DNA of 64,000 nucleotides from JABGQS01 sp963674545 (GTDB lineage: Bacteria; Bacillota; Clostridia; Christensenellales; SZUA-584), in NCBI GenBank assembly GCA_963674545.2, contig CAXXFB010000001.1, forward strand, positions 2,046,001-2,110,000, given 5' to 3'. Shown piece after piece: positions 41,614 to 50,172 of the stretch; positions within the stretch are counted from its first letter, which is position 1, and each line of letters opens with the position of its first letter. Both the position numbers and the translations under genes were made by a program. The notes beneath the pieces are model-generated. The model did no database searches, was not told the DNA's origin, and worked only from the letters and a program-made list of their open reading frames with translations.

Positions 41614-42439
41614 TCCACTCTACGCTTTTTCTTATATTCTCATCAGTACCGTCACATTCAATAGATACGTCTCCGTCAAAGTTACGTTCCTTCATGTAAT
41701 TTAATACTTTGCGTATGTTGTCTGCATTCACTCCGCCGCCGATAGGCACAGCAGACATAGCAATTCCTGTTTCCTCTCCCCGCAGAGCCGCAGCCAGCCC
41801 CGGATCAACGTCCTTAATATGCGAAGCTACGATATATTTCTCCAGTTCTTTGTAATATTCAAGAGGATCGTGGCCCTGTATAAACACATTGCCTGTGTCA
41901 AAGTTTACACGCAGATGTTCATCTTCAAAGTGTGAGAGCAGCTTTATCATGAATTCGCCGTCTCCTGTATATGGCCCGTGAGGCTCTATGCAGATAATGA
42001 TGTCATAGTCGTGAGCCCATTTCAATATCTCTGTGTATGTGCCGATAGTGATTTTCAGCATCTCTTCCCTTGGCATATCCGGCGCTTGTCCGGAGTCAAC
42101 GCTGTCAACTTTCGGCGCGCCAAGCTCCTTAGCATACCGGATGACCTGTGTATAATACGGAATTCCGTAATAAGCACCTTCCGGCCCGAAAATCGGATAG
42201 CTTGCGTCAAGCATAGAGAGCTTGAGCCCGTTCTCTTCCAGTAGACGCTTGATGGGATAAGGATTATCAAGAATGGAAAGGCTTGGGTCATACCCCAGCG
42301 ATGAAATGAAATAGTATCCGAAGACTGTTCCGGCTTCGAGATATTTCAAATCATACTTCACTGCAGACTTGACTGCGTCTTTGAAATTGCCAGACTGTCC
42401 ACGCCAGTTGTCTGCATGCATACCTAAACGAATACCCAT
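41591..42439 (-). CDS. Sugar phosphate isomerase/epimerase (xylose isomerase-like TIM barrel)
   Basis: A 282-residue AP_endonuc_2-type TIM barrel. Likely metal ligands are the glutamate of IICIEPHGPYTGDGE, the aspartate of RVNFDTGN, the histidine of VASHIKDVD and the final glutamate of DVSIECDG. The set (E, D, H, E) is the usual layout for ketose epimerases and inosose dehydratase relatives. The precise substrate is not evident. GGAGGAG precedes ATG. It is transcribed alone, from a promoter with a LacI-type operator, towards the LacI gene. Confidence 0.88.
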   Translation of the reverse strand: MGIRLGMHADNWRGQSGNFKDAVKSAVKYDLKYLEAGTVFGYYFISSLGYDPSLSILDNPYPIKRLLEENGLKLSMLDASYPIFGPEGAYYGIPYYTQVIRYAKELGAPKVDSVDSGQAPDMPREEMLKITIGTYTEILKWAHDYDIIICIEPHGPYTGDGEFMIKLLSHFEDEHLRVNFDTGNVFIQGHDPLEYYKELEKYIVASHIKDVDPGLAAALRGEETGIAMSAVPIGGGVNADNIRKVLNYMKERNFDGDVSIECDGTDENIRKSVEWIRGVLAE

Positions 42440-42491
42440 AATTTCTCCTCCTGTAAATTTAATAAGCTGTGCAGAAGCACTTGCTGTTTAT

Positions 42492-42521
42492 ATTTTAACT
42501 TAATCGGTTAAGTTCTGTCAA
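42492..42521 (-). promoter_or_regulatory. Promoter of the epimerase gene with LacI-type operator in the spacer
   Basis: On the minus strand -35 TTGACA (42516-42521), 18-base spacer, -10 TAAAAT (42492-42497). The palindrome AACTTAATCGGTTAAGTT (42497-42514), with the central CG typical of LacI operators and 16 of 18 positions symmetric, fills the spacer, so bound repressor would block polymerase. Confidence 0.8.
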
Positions 42522-42583
42522 TAAGGACACCTCTGTTTTCAACCAGACTGCGTCATAACTCTTTGTTTTTCTTAAAAATAAAA

Positions 42584-42610
42584 GAGACCTGCGTTTCCCT
42601 TCAGATCTCT
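42584..42610 (-). terminator. Terminator of the serpin genes
   Basis: AGAGA-C-CTG pairs with CAG-A-TCTCT (one mismatch) around a 9-base loop; on the minus strand TTTTATTTTT follows. Confidence 0.65.
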
Positions 42611-42637
42611 GGTATGTTTTTAAGACTGTTATCCGTC

Positions 42638-43972
42638 CTATTCAGCCGGGTTTTGCACTGTGCCGATAAACAGCGGCACTCCCGCATCCGAGCGCACTAT
42701 GAATAGAAAAGGCCGGTCAAAGTTTATCTCCAGCTCGTTTTCAACAAGCGCCCCTCTAAGCTCTATCTCTATCATAGTGTACGCAGCCGCTTCCAGCCCG
42801 TTCTCGTTCACTGTGATGTTCGTGCCCTGGTCAACTTTGCTCACACGTGCCTCTTCGTCAGTAATTCCGGTAAGATCAGCCGTATCAAAACCAAACATGC
42901 TCCCTGCTCCCATGGTTTTAAGATTGTTTATCAGATCATACTTGTTGTCGAAGCTGAACTTTGGCAGGCTTATAGTTACGTTTGCCTGCTCAGCATCTCC
43001 GGTATCCATAATCTTAGCAAGCGACTCAGCCGAAGAAAGAAACGAATTAATATCCACGCCTTCGCCGAGCAGCACGAACATCATGCTGCCTGTGCTTTTC
43101 AGCGGAAGGCTGACTGAAGTATAATCCTCTGCCTGCACTGCCTCGCATTCAAATACACCGTGCATAAAATCCGTATCGGTTTTGCTTCCGTCTGCAAGAG
43201 TAAATTCTGCCTGCCCGGTCGCTGCTTCATCAAAGTTGTTTTTCCACTCGTCTTTCAAATAAACCGTGTTGATTATGAACATAAGGTCGAGTATGTCCGT
43301 TTCTATCTCCGGCTCAAGCAGTCCGCCTGTGTTGTCGCTTATCCATTTGCTGATGGTTTTTCCTGCTTCCGGGTCAGCAAAATCAAGGTTGTTCACAGCA
43401 GCATAAAAGTTTTCCGCTGCGTTGTCTATAAACCCCTGCTTTATCTCATGGTCCTTATTTATCCAGAGAGAATTCGTCATATACAGTTTTGATACATCGT
43501 TGTCTTTATACAATTGCCTAAATAGCTTTCCCATCTGCTCCGAAAGATTATTTGTGTCCTCTTCACCGAGCAGCATCGTCAGTTCCTGCCTAGTTTCCGT
43601 GCCAGTGCCTGTTGCCAGCAGTGCCAGCGCCATATAAAGGCTTGCCGGGCTATAGCATGAGTTGCCCTGCACATCTGCCAGTATAGCCGACGAGCTTTCC
43701 GCTGCAAATTCATTTATGGCCTCAATTATACTTTCGTCAACCTGGTTCTCTTCCACAACACTTTTCTGCGCCTCATAATCATCAAACGCTATTGACTTTG
43801 GGTACTCAACATTTCTAAGCATGGCCGTATTTGCAGTCTCATCCGTACCTTCATCCTGCTCGCTTTGTTCTGCATCTTTATATATCACCTCTATTGGGCT
43901 TTGGCTAACGCAGCCTGAAAGCATGCTAAGCAGCATTAAAGCAGCCATAGTCGCAAATATTATTTTTCTCAT
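42638..43972 (-). CDS. Lipoprotein serpin (serine protease inhibitor), predicted P1 Arg
   Basis: A 444-residue serpin anchored as a lipoprotein (lipobox LSGC, cysteine 21). After an acidic linker, the serpin core shows NSCYSPASLYMALALLATG, FIINTVYLKDEWKNNF, and the C-terminal INFDRPFLFIVRSDAGVPLFIGTVQNP. The hinge GLEAAAYT has small residues from P12 to P10, as in inhibitory serpins. Counting 14 residues from P15 (G392) puts P1 at R406 and P1' at G407, so a trypsin-like protease is the expected target. GGAGGAACAG precedes ATG. It follows its paralogue by 30 bases. Host or bacterial protease defence is inferred. Confidence 0.93.
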   Translation of the reverse strand: MRKIIFATMAALMLLSMLSGCVSQSPIEVIYKDAEQSEQDEGTDETANTAMLRNVEYPKSIAFDDYEAQKSVVEENQVDESIIEAINEFAAESSSAILADVQGNSCYSPASLYMALALLATGTGTETRQELTMLLGEEDTNNLSEQMGKLFRQLYKDNDVSKLYMTNSLWINKDHEIKQGFIDNAAENFYAAVNNLDFADPEAGKTISKWISDNTGGLLEPEIETDILDLMFIINTVYLKDEWKNNFDEAATGQAEFTLADGSKTDTDFMHGVFECEAVQAEDYTSVSLPLKSTGSMMFVLLGEGVDINSFLSSAESLAKIMDTGDAEQANVTISLPKFSFDNKYDLINNLKTMGAGSMFGFDTADLTGITDEEARVSKVDQGTNITVNENGLEAAAYTMIEIELRGALVENELEINFDRPFLFIVRSDAGVPLFIGTVQNPAE

Positions 43973-44002
43973 CTGTTCCTCCGTTTTTCCCTGACTTTAT
44001 AT

Positions 44003-45265
44003 CTATTCCGCCGGGTTTTTTATTATCCCAATAAACAGCGGAATTCCCGCGTCAGACTGTACAATGAATAGAAAAGGCCGGTCAAAAGTAAGAGCTATAG
44101 GTTCATCCGGCATGTCTGCAGATGCTGTGAAATCAATTATCGTATACGCAGCTGCTTCCACTCCGTTCTCGTCGATCTCTATCCTGCTGCCCTGCCTTAC
44201 GCCGCCGATAAACGATTCAACATTCGAAATCCCCGAGAAGTCTGCACTTTTCTCATTAAACGCCGTCTGCATTCCAAGCTCCATAAGGCTTTTTTTAAGA
44301 TCGAATTCCGAATCAAAACCGAACTTTGGCAAAGAAATCTCTACACTTTTGTACTCTGAGTTGTCCGTGTCTGTCACGTATTCAAGCATATCCGCTGAGT
44401 CCAGCAGTGAATCCGTATCCACTCCCTCGTCCGGAAGCACGAATATCATTCTCCCCGTCTCTTTAAGGTTTAGGCTTGCTGCAGTGTAGCCCTCGCCCTT
44501 AACTATACCGGTATCAAGATTTTTGTTCATAAACTGCGCATCAACAGTTCCGCCGCCGGCAAGATAAAACACATCTTCTTTCGTAGCATCCTCATTAAAG
44601 TTGCTGCTCCACTCATCATTTAAATATATTGTGTTGACGATATACATAAGATACAGCGGATCAACCTTTATCTTTGGCTCAAGCAGCCCGCCTGTGTTGT
44701 CGCTTATCCATTTGCTTATTGTTTCGCCTGCGCTTTCATCAGAAAAATCAAGATTGTTTGCAGCTGCATAGAAGTTTTCCTTTGCGTTTTCAACAAACTC
44801 CTTTTTTATTTCTAAGTCTTCGTTCATCCAAAGCGAGTTTGTCATATACAGTTTTGACACGTCGTTGTTAACATAAAGCAGCCTAAACAGCCTGCCCATC
44901 TGCTGGGAAAGATAATCCGTGTTTTCTTCACCGAGCAGCGTTGTCATCTCCATCTTCGTTTCGCCCTCTGCCCCGGTCGAAGCCAGCGCAAGAGCCATAT
45001 ACAAGCTTACCGGGCAATAGCACGCATTATCTTTTTCGTTGCCCAGCACTACAGCAGCGCTCTCGAACGAAAAGCTGTTCACGCTGTCTATTATTGCATC
45101 GTCAACTTTATTTTCCTGCTCTATCGTCCTTCTTGTTTCATAATCGTCAAACGCTGCACTCTGCGGATAATCAATATTCGCAAGGCTTGCTGCAGGCCCG
45201 CTGCAGCCCGCTGCTGCTCCAAGCAGCATAAAAAGAGCCAGCGCCAAAAAAACTGTCTTTTTCAT
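44003..45265 (-). CDS. Lipoprotein serpin, predicted P1 Ser
   Basis: A 420-residue paralogue of the adjacent serpin with lipobox AAGC (cysteine 21). Conserved blocks include NACYCPVSLYMALALASTGAEGETKMEM, TNSLWMNEDLEIKKEF, MYIVNTIYLNDEWSSNF and ALTFDRPFLFIVQSDAGIPLFIG. The hinge is GVEAAAYT. The same counting from G368 gives P1 S382 and P1' A383, which would suit elastase-like proteases rather than trypsin-like ones. AAAAGGAGGACAAGT precedes ATG. It is the first gene of the two-serpin operon. The different loops suggest duplication followed by target divergence. Confidence 0.93.
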   Translation of the reverse strand: MKKTVFLALALFMLLGAAAGCSGPAASLANIDYPQSAAFDDYETRRTIEQENKVDDAIIDSVNSFSFESAAVVLGNEKDNACYCPVSLYMALALASTGAEGETKMEMTTLLGEENTDYLSQQMGRLFRLLYVNNDVSKLYMTNSLWMNEDLEIKKEFVENAKENFYAAANNLDFSDESAGETISKWISDNTGGLLEPKIKVDPLYLMYIVNTIYLNDEWSSNFNEDATKEDVFYLAGGGTVDAQFMNKNLDTGIVKGEGYTAASLNLKETGRMIFVLPDEGVDTDSLLDSADMLEYVTDTDNSEYKSVEISLPKFGFDSEFDLKKSLMELGMQTAFNEKSADFSGISNVESFIGGVRQGSRIEIDENGVEAAAYTIIDFTASADMPDEPIALTFDRPFLFIVQSDAGIPLFIGIIKNPAE

Positions 45266-45423
45266 ACTTGTCCTCCTTTTCTGTCAATAGTAAGACGCAT
45301 CATATAAAAATATTGTTCCATAAAATACTAATTTAATAATTACTTTACAGCCCTGCAGTATTGAAAGACCATGTCGGAAATGATAACATACATCTATCAT
45401 TAACATGAAACGGACGATTGATT

Positions 45424-46491
45424 ATGATAGATAAAAAAAGCCTTGCATATGACCTTACAGCCTTAGGAATAAAAAAAGGCGACTGCGTAATGCTGCACAG
45501 TTCGCTGTCCGCTCTAGGGTTCGTGGAAGGCGGCGCCGATACTGTCGTCGATGCGTTCATGCATGCCATCGGCCCCGAGGGTACTCTGGTCACACCTGCT
45601 TTCACACGCGGAGCGTGGTTCAGCCGTCTTGCTATGGACGACTGCAGCATGGACTGTGTGGGAGAAACCTGCCCCAGCCAGAGCCGCAGCAACGAGGGCG
45701 CAATTCCAAACGCTGTTCTTAAAAGGCAGGGGCGCATACGCGGCTGTCACCCCACACATTCATGGGTCGCATACGGCAAACACGCAAAGTATATCTGCAA
45801 AGATACATACAAATGCCAAACACTATGCGGCAAAGGTACAGCATTCGAAAAGGTGGTAGAGCTTGATGGCTGCATAGTCACACTCGGCGTAATGGTAAAC
45901 ACAGTCACGTTCTGGCACTACCTCGAAGACGTCCTTGAACTGCCATACCTTGGGTACTATCACCCTGCAGAGCGGCATCTTTCATACTGCACAGACGGCA
46001 GACGCATACAATACGAATTCCCCGGCGTCATGCAGGAAGTCGTAAGAGCCGTCGGTCTGCTCAAAGAAGGCAGGGTGGGCAAGAGCAAATCCGGCATTAT
46101 GCGTGCCCGTGAGTTCCGCCGCTTCATGGCGACAATAGTCAATGACGATCCCTACTGCTTCATAGTCCGTCCGCCGGACAGGACTTGTGACAATCTCGCG
46201 GTTGACGCAATGAACAAAGGTGCTGCGATGATACGTGCATATGAAACCAACCCTATTGATATTGACGAAATCGACCTGCCAATCTTGCCAAATAAAAAAA
46301 CAGCTCAAGAGACCGTGCGTGAAGACTGCCCTGCTTTTGCAGGCTGGCACGAAGCCGGCGGGAAAAGCTATTCGCTTTGCCGTGCCAACGACCGTCACCC
46401 GGAGCTTTTCAGGAACGGCGGCATATTCAACAAATGCGGAAAAACCACGTGCGGTTACTGCCCGTGGCATTTAAAGTTTCCAGTAGAATAG
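45424..46491 (+). CDS. AAC(3)-family acetyltransferase with Cys-rich C-terminal extension
   Basis: A protein of about 355 residues. The first ~270 match the aminoglycoside N3-acetyltransferase (Antibiotic_NAT) fold: VMLHSSLSALGFVEGGADTVVDAFMHAIGPEGTLVTPAFT, CHPTHSWVAYGKHA and TAFEKVVELDGCIVTLGV. The extra ~60 residues hold CPAFAGWHEAG and FNKCGKTTCGYCPWH, a possible zinc or Fe-S site absent from classical AAC(3). Members of this family also acetylate non-antibiotic amines, so resistance should not be assumed. A TTG at 45418 is an alternative start. The ribosome binding site is weak (CGGAC). Confidence 0.82.
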   Translation: MIDKKSLAYDLTALGIKKGDCVMLHSSLSALGFVEGGADTVVDAFMHAIGPEGTLVTPAFTRGAWFSRLAMDDCSMDCVGETCPSQSRSNEGAIPNAVLKRQGRIRGCHPTHSWVAYGKHAKYICKDTYKCQTLCGKGTAFEKVVELDGCIVTLGVMVNTVTFWHYLEDVLELPYLGYYHPAERHLSYCTDGRRIQYEFPGVMQEVVRAVGLLKEGRVGKSKSGIMRAREFRRFMATIVNDDPYCFIVRPPDRTCDNLAVDAMNKGAAMIRAYETNPIDIDEIDLPILPNKKTAQETVREDCPAFAGWHEAGGKSYSLCRANDRHPELFRNGGIFNKCGKTTCGYCPWHLKFPVE

Positions 46492-46512
46492 ATTATGATT
46501 TGAAAATATCCG

Positions 46513-47211
46513 TCAGACCAGAATGCCCCAGAAATATGATATAGGCAGAACGAGTATCAGGGCAGGTATGAAGTTCACCAGCCGGAATTCCTTTAGCCGC
46601 AGCACCGTAATGCCGGCAGCAACCGATATCGCACCTGCACACGCCTGAAAGTCTGCCGTCATGCTTGCCGACATCAGCGGGAATATCAACTTGGCAGTAA
46701 AAAACAGAACAAGATATATCGACAGCATAGGAATGCCGATGAATACAAGTATATATCCTGCCGCAGCCGCAAATATCAAGGCGGTCGCAAAGTCCAGTAT
46801 AGCTTTTATAAAAAGAGCCTCCGGCTCTCCGGACATCCCTTCAGTCAGCGCTCCGAATATCCCAAGGCCGCTGAAACAGCATATAACAAAGAGTATCGAA
46901 AACAGCCTTACCGCTTCTTCGTTTGCCGACGAGTTTTTTGTAACAGCTACCGACAGCTTGCCTGCCGCTTTTCTGATGCCTGTATCAAGCTTTAGCAGCT
47001 CTCCTATGACCACACCGAATATCAGCGCCAAAGCAACTGCGCCCATGAAAGCCGCATCAACTATATAATTAACACCGACGGCAATAGCTACCAAGCCTAT
47101 AGTCATAGTCAGCGCAGTCTCTACCCTCTCAGGTATCTTTTTCCCCAGAAGCGCCCCTGTCAAACTTCCAGCGACCACAGCTGAAACATTTACGATTATC
47201 CCTATCGGCAT
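46513..47211 (-). CDS. DUF554 family membrane protein
   Basis: A 232-residue protein with about seven hydrophobic helices. Typical blocks are MPIGIIVNVSAVVAGSLTGALLGKKIPE, ALTMTIGLVAIAVGV, LALIFGVVIGELLKLD and the C-terminal VNFIPALILVLPISYFW. Members are probable small-solute transporters or channel-like proteins (YdfK/YqgA group) with unknown substrate. GAGAGGTTGCATA precedes ATG. A hairpin with a T-run lies directly before the ribosome binding site (47230-47265). Confidence 0.88.
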   Translation of the reverse strand: MPIGIIVNVSAVVAGSLTGALLGKKIPERVETALTMTIGLVAIAVGVNYIVDAAFMGAVALALIFGVVIGELLKLDTGIRKAAGKLSVAVTKNSSANEEAVRLFSILFVICCFSGLGIFGALTEGMSGEPEALFIKAILDFATALIFAAAAGYILVFIGIPMLSIYLVLFFTAKLIFPLMSASMTADFQACAGAISVAAGITVLRLKEFRLVNFIPALILVLPISYFWGILV

Positions 47212-47229
47212 TATGCAACCTCTCTTTAA

Positions 47230-47265
47230 AAACTACTTACTCCGGTTTAATAGAGCAAGTAGTTT
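47230..47265 (-). terminator. Hairpin with T-run in front of the DUF554 gene
   Basis: AAACTACTT pairs with AAGTAGTTT around an 18-base loop, and on the minus strand TTT follows, about 10 bases before the ribosome binding site. It may end upstream transcription or act as an attenuator. Confidence 0.5.
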
Positions 47266-47425
47266 AATCATACTTTACTGAGCTGATTTGTCAACTGCTG
47301 AGTTTTATATTAAATTAATTTGTAGAGCAAAGCCACCTGCGGCTACTACACGTGGAATTTATAGTTTTTTAAGAGAAACAAGATTTATGAGCTACCTTAG
47401 TCAGATTAATTATTCCTTTGATAAT

Positions 47426-47902
47426 CTATCCGTTTAGTTTTTTTATCATTTTTATTTTTTTCTTAGCATGCTTTGATGAGTAAAGATATTTTTTAAGAAT
47501 TAATAAACCATTCATTGCATGTTCAAAAAAGGCTTCTTCTATGTTGCTTTTATTGTACTTTTTTGTGTAATCAGGTAGCGAATCTCCTTTTGAATAATAA
47601 TTGAATAGGGATTCTGCTAAGTAAAAAAACTGTTCACAGTCATCAAAAAGTAGGGATATGTTACAATTATTTACTAGAAACTCTCTTTTTTTATTCTCAT
47701 TCGGTATTTCCAACCAATTACCTGCAAAGTGCTGATAAAAATATTGAATAAGTGCATAACGCTTATCAAATAAAGCTATATCTTTTGTTCTCTTCAATGT
47801 AATAAGACTAATTATCATCGAAAACAAAAATCCTACTACAGCAACAACGGCTATTAATATATTCCAATTAAATTCATTACTACTAGTGAAAGTTATAGTC
47901 AT
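47426..47902 (-). CDS. Hypothetical AT-rich single-span membrane protein
   Basis: A protein of about 158 residues. One transmembrane helix (about 12-36: WNILIAVVAVVGFLFSMIISLITL) is followed by a cytoplasmic helical region with the sequence KRTKDIALFDKRYALIQYFYQHF. The C-terminal tail is very lysine-rich (HAKKKIKMIKKLNG). AGAGGTGAT precedes ATG 47902; an upstream start at 47923 lacks one. Base use is clearly more AT-rich than in neighbours, which suggests recent acquisition. The family is not recognised; single-helix plus helical-domain proteins of this kind occur in phage-defence contexts, but nothing here shows that. Confidence 0.6.
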   Translation of the reverse strand: MTITFTSSNEFNWNILIAVVAVVGFLFSMIISLITLKRTKDIALFDKRYALIQYFYQHFAGNWLEIPNENKKREFLVNNCNISLLFDDCEQFFYLAESLFNYYSKGDSLPDYTKKYNKSNIEEAFFEHAMNGLLILKKYLYSSKHAKKKIKMIKKLNG

Positions 47903-47984
47903 AATATCACCTCTAAAAAACATTATATGTTATAAACTATATCACAATTCCAATAAAAGAAAAATCCACTAAACATAAACACAA

Positions 47985-48010
47985 AAAAAGACCCGCATCT
48001 CTGCAAGCCT
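47985..48010 (-). terminator. Terminator of the V-ATPase operon
   Basis: On the minus strand AGGCTTGC pairs with GCGGGTCT (three wobble pairs) around a 6-base loop, followed by TTTTTTT. It lies just after the subunit D gene. Confidence 0.7.
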
Positions 48011-48023
48011 TTGCTTCTTATGT

Positions 48024-48668
48024 TTATTGCGCCGCTTCCCGCTGCTCTATCATGTCTTTTGTCTTCATCAGCCGGGTCAGGCTTCCCCTCTCGTTCTCGT
48101 CAAGCTTCATCTTTATATACTTGATGGTCTCTTCAAGCTGAGGTATCATGACGTACTCAAGCGCATTAACACGCCTTCTTGTTTTCTCTATCTCGTCTGC
48201 AAGCATGTTGCACGTCTTTTCAAGCTCCGCAAGCTCTACCATAGAAGGGAGGACTTTGGAGAATTCCGCAGATGCACTGTCAAGCTCTGCAGATGTGGAT
48301 AGCATGCCATACGGGAAAAACTTCTGCTCACGCTTTTTCTCAGTATAGTCGATTTTAGGCACATTAACGCTCATTATATTGGTCTTTGAAACCTCGAGGT
48401 CCACTTCCCTCAAGGGGAAAAGCAATGCTTCGTCCATGGCGTCTTTAGTCATGGCGACCCGTGCCAGCACGAAATCAGCAAGTGCGCTAGAAAGCGCCTT
48501 TTCCACTTCTATCCTCAGCTTTCTGTTTTTTCGTATAAGAAGCATAAACTGACGAACCATCTCGTCACGTTTATCCTTTAGCAGCTTGTGTCCCCGAACA
48601 GCCGTCTTAAGCCGCTTTTTCAGCTTAGTCAGCTCCATTCTGGTCGGGTTGACTCTTAGTATAGCCAT
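48024..48668 (-). CDS. ntpD: V-type ATP synthase subunit D
   Basis: A 214-residue central-stalk subunit. The N-terminus (ILRVNPTRMELTKLKKRLKTAVRGHKLLKDKRDEMVRQF) is the family signature. Long N- and C-terminal helices form the coiled coil inside the A3B3 ring, with KTRRRVNALEYVMIPQLEETIKYI as the conserved C-terminal block. Last gene of the ATPase operon, about 120 bases after subunit B, and followed by a terminator. Confidence 0.95.
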   Translation of the reverse strand: MAILRVNPTRMELTKLKKRLKTAVRGHKLLKDKRDEMVRQFMLLIRKNRKLRIEVEKALSSALADFVLARVAMTKDAMDEALLFPLREVDLEVSKTNIMSVNVPKIDYTEKKREQKFFPYGMLSTSAELDSASAEFSKVLPSMVELAELEKTCNMLADEIEKTRRRVNALEYVMIPQLEETIKYIKMKLDENERGSLTRLMKTKDMIEQREAAQ

Positions 48669-48789
48669 TTATTCAACTGTTCCTTTCATGCACCAATGCT
48701 TATATGCAGATACCTGCTGTTTTCTCTCTGCTATCTTGCGGGCATTATATATAAATGCTTCACTATCGCCGCATCGGGAGAGAAAAGCC

Positions 48790-50172
48790 TTAGGCTTCCT
48801 CGTCTGCAGGTAAATACTTCTCTATGTACTCGTCCTTGATACGCTTAAGCTCGCTCTTGGGCAATATCTTAAGAAGCTTCCAGCCTAGCGCTAACGTTTC
48901 TTCTATGCTTCTGTTGGTTTCATAACCTTGTGAAACATACTCCTGCTCGAATGCGTCCGCAAACTTAGCGTACAGCTTGTCAACGTCGGAAAGCGCCGCT
49001 TCACCGAGGATTACCGAGAGCTCTTTAGCGTCCTTGCCTCGTGCATAAGCAGCGAAAAGCTGATTCATAGAGTCAGCATGGTCTTCCCTCGTCTTTCCTT
49101 TGCCAATGCCCTTGTCTTTCAGACGTGAGAGCGACGGCAGAACGTCTATCGGCGGCGTTATACCTTTTCGGTAAAGCTCACGAGAGAGTATTATCTGCCC
49201 TTCCGTTATATACCCTGTAAGGTCAGGGATAGGATGAGTCTTGTCATCCTCCGGCATAGTCAGGATAGGTATCTGTGTAACACTGCCTTCCTTGCCTTTG
49301 ATACGCCCCGCTCTTTCATACATGGTCGCAAGGTCAGTATAGAGATATCCGGGATATCCGCGCCTGCCCGGCACTTCCTTCCTTGCCGCCGAGACTTCAC
49401 GAAGAGCCTCTGCATAGTTTGTGATGTCTGTTATTATAACAAGAACGTGAAGGTTCTTTTCATATGCCAGATATTCAGCGGCCGTCAGCGCCATACGAGG
49501 CGTACTGATACGCTCGATAGCCGGGTCGTCAGCTAAGTTAATGAACAGCACCGTCCTGTCTATAGCGCCTGTCTTTCTAAAGTCGCTTATGAAGAAATCC
49601 GCTTCTTCAAACGTTATGCCGACTGCGGCAAAAACAACAGCGAAGTTAGAATCGCTTCCCAGCACCTTTGCCTGCCTTGCTATCTGCGCAGCAAGCTGTG
49701 CATGCGGCAGACCGGAGCCGGAAAACACAGGCAGCTTCTGTCCTCTGACGAGTGTATTGAGCCCGTCGATAGCGGAAATGCCCGTCTGTATGAACTCTTC
49801 AGGATAGTCACGTGCCGCCGGGTTTATTGGCGCACCGTTTATGTCCATCCTCTTTTCGGGTATGATAGCCGGGCCGTTGTCCATCGGGTCGCCCATGCCG
49901 TCGAAAACACGTCCGAGCATGTCATACGAAACGCTAAGCTCAATCGACTTGCCAAGGAACCTTGCTTTAGAAGTAGAGATCCTAAGCCCCTGGGAGCTCT
50001 CGAAAAGCTGAACCAGCGCTTTGTCTTTGTTTATCTCGAGCACCTTGCCGCGGCGAACTTCGCCGCTAGCCTGCTCGATCTCTACAAGCTCATCATATTT
50101 TACTCCGCTGACGCCTTCAACGAGCATCAGAGGACCGACAACCTCTTTAATCGTGCGATACTCTTTAAGCAA
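48790..50172 (-). CDS. ntpB: V-type ATP synthase subunit B
   Basis: A non-catalytic ring subunit of about 460 residues. It starts LKEYRTIKEVVGPLMLVEGVSGVKYDELVEI and has FSGSGLPHAQLAAQIARQA in place of a true P-loop, as expected for subunit B. Downstream are MPEDDKTHPIPDLTGYITEGQI and SRLKDKGIGKGKTREDH. An extended frame reaches 50193, but TTG 50172, 7 bases after GGTGGG, gives the usual N-terminus. That start overlaps the end of the subunit A gene by 8 bases, so translation is coupled. Confidence 0.95.
   Translation of the reverse strand: MLKEYRTIKEVVGPLMLVEGVSGVKYDELVEIEQASGEVRRGKVLEINKDKALVQLFESSQGLRISTSKARFLGKSIELSVSYDMLGRVFDGMGDPMDNGPAIIPEKRMDINGAPINPAARDYPEEFIQTGISAIDGLNTLVRGQKLPVFSGSGLPHAQLAAQIARQAKVLGSDSNFAVVFAAVGITFEEADFFISDFRKTGAIDRTVLFINLADDPAIERISTPRMALTAAEYLAYEKNLHVLVIITDITNYAEALREVSAARKEVPGRRGYPGYLYTDLATMYERAGRIKGKEGSVTQIPILTMPEDDKTHPIPDLTGYITEGQIILSRELYRKGITPPIDVLPSLSRLKDKGIGKGKTREDHADSMNQLFAAYARGKDAKELSVILGEAALSDVDKLYAKFADAFEQEYVSQGYETNRSIEETLALGWKLLKILPKSELKRIKDEYIEKYLPADEEA

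Noticed and set aside
45424..46491. Aminoglycoside resistance gene
   Set aside because: Only the family is supported. The Cys-rich extension and the chromosomal context do not argue for resistance.
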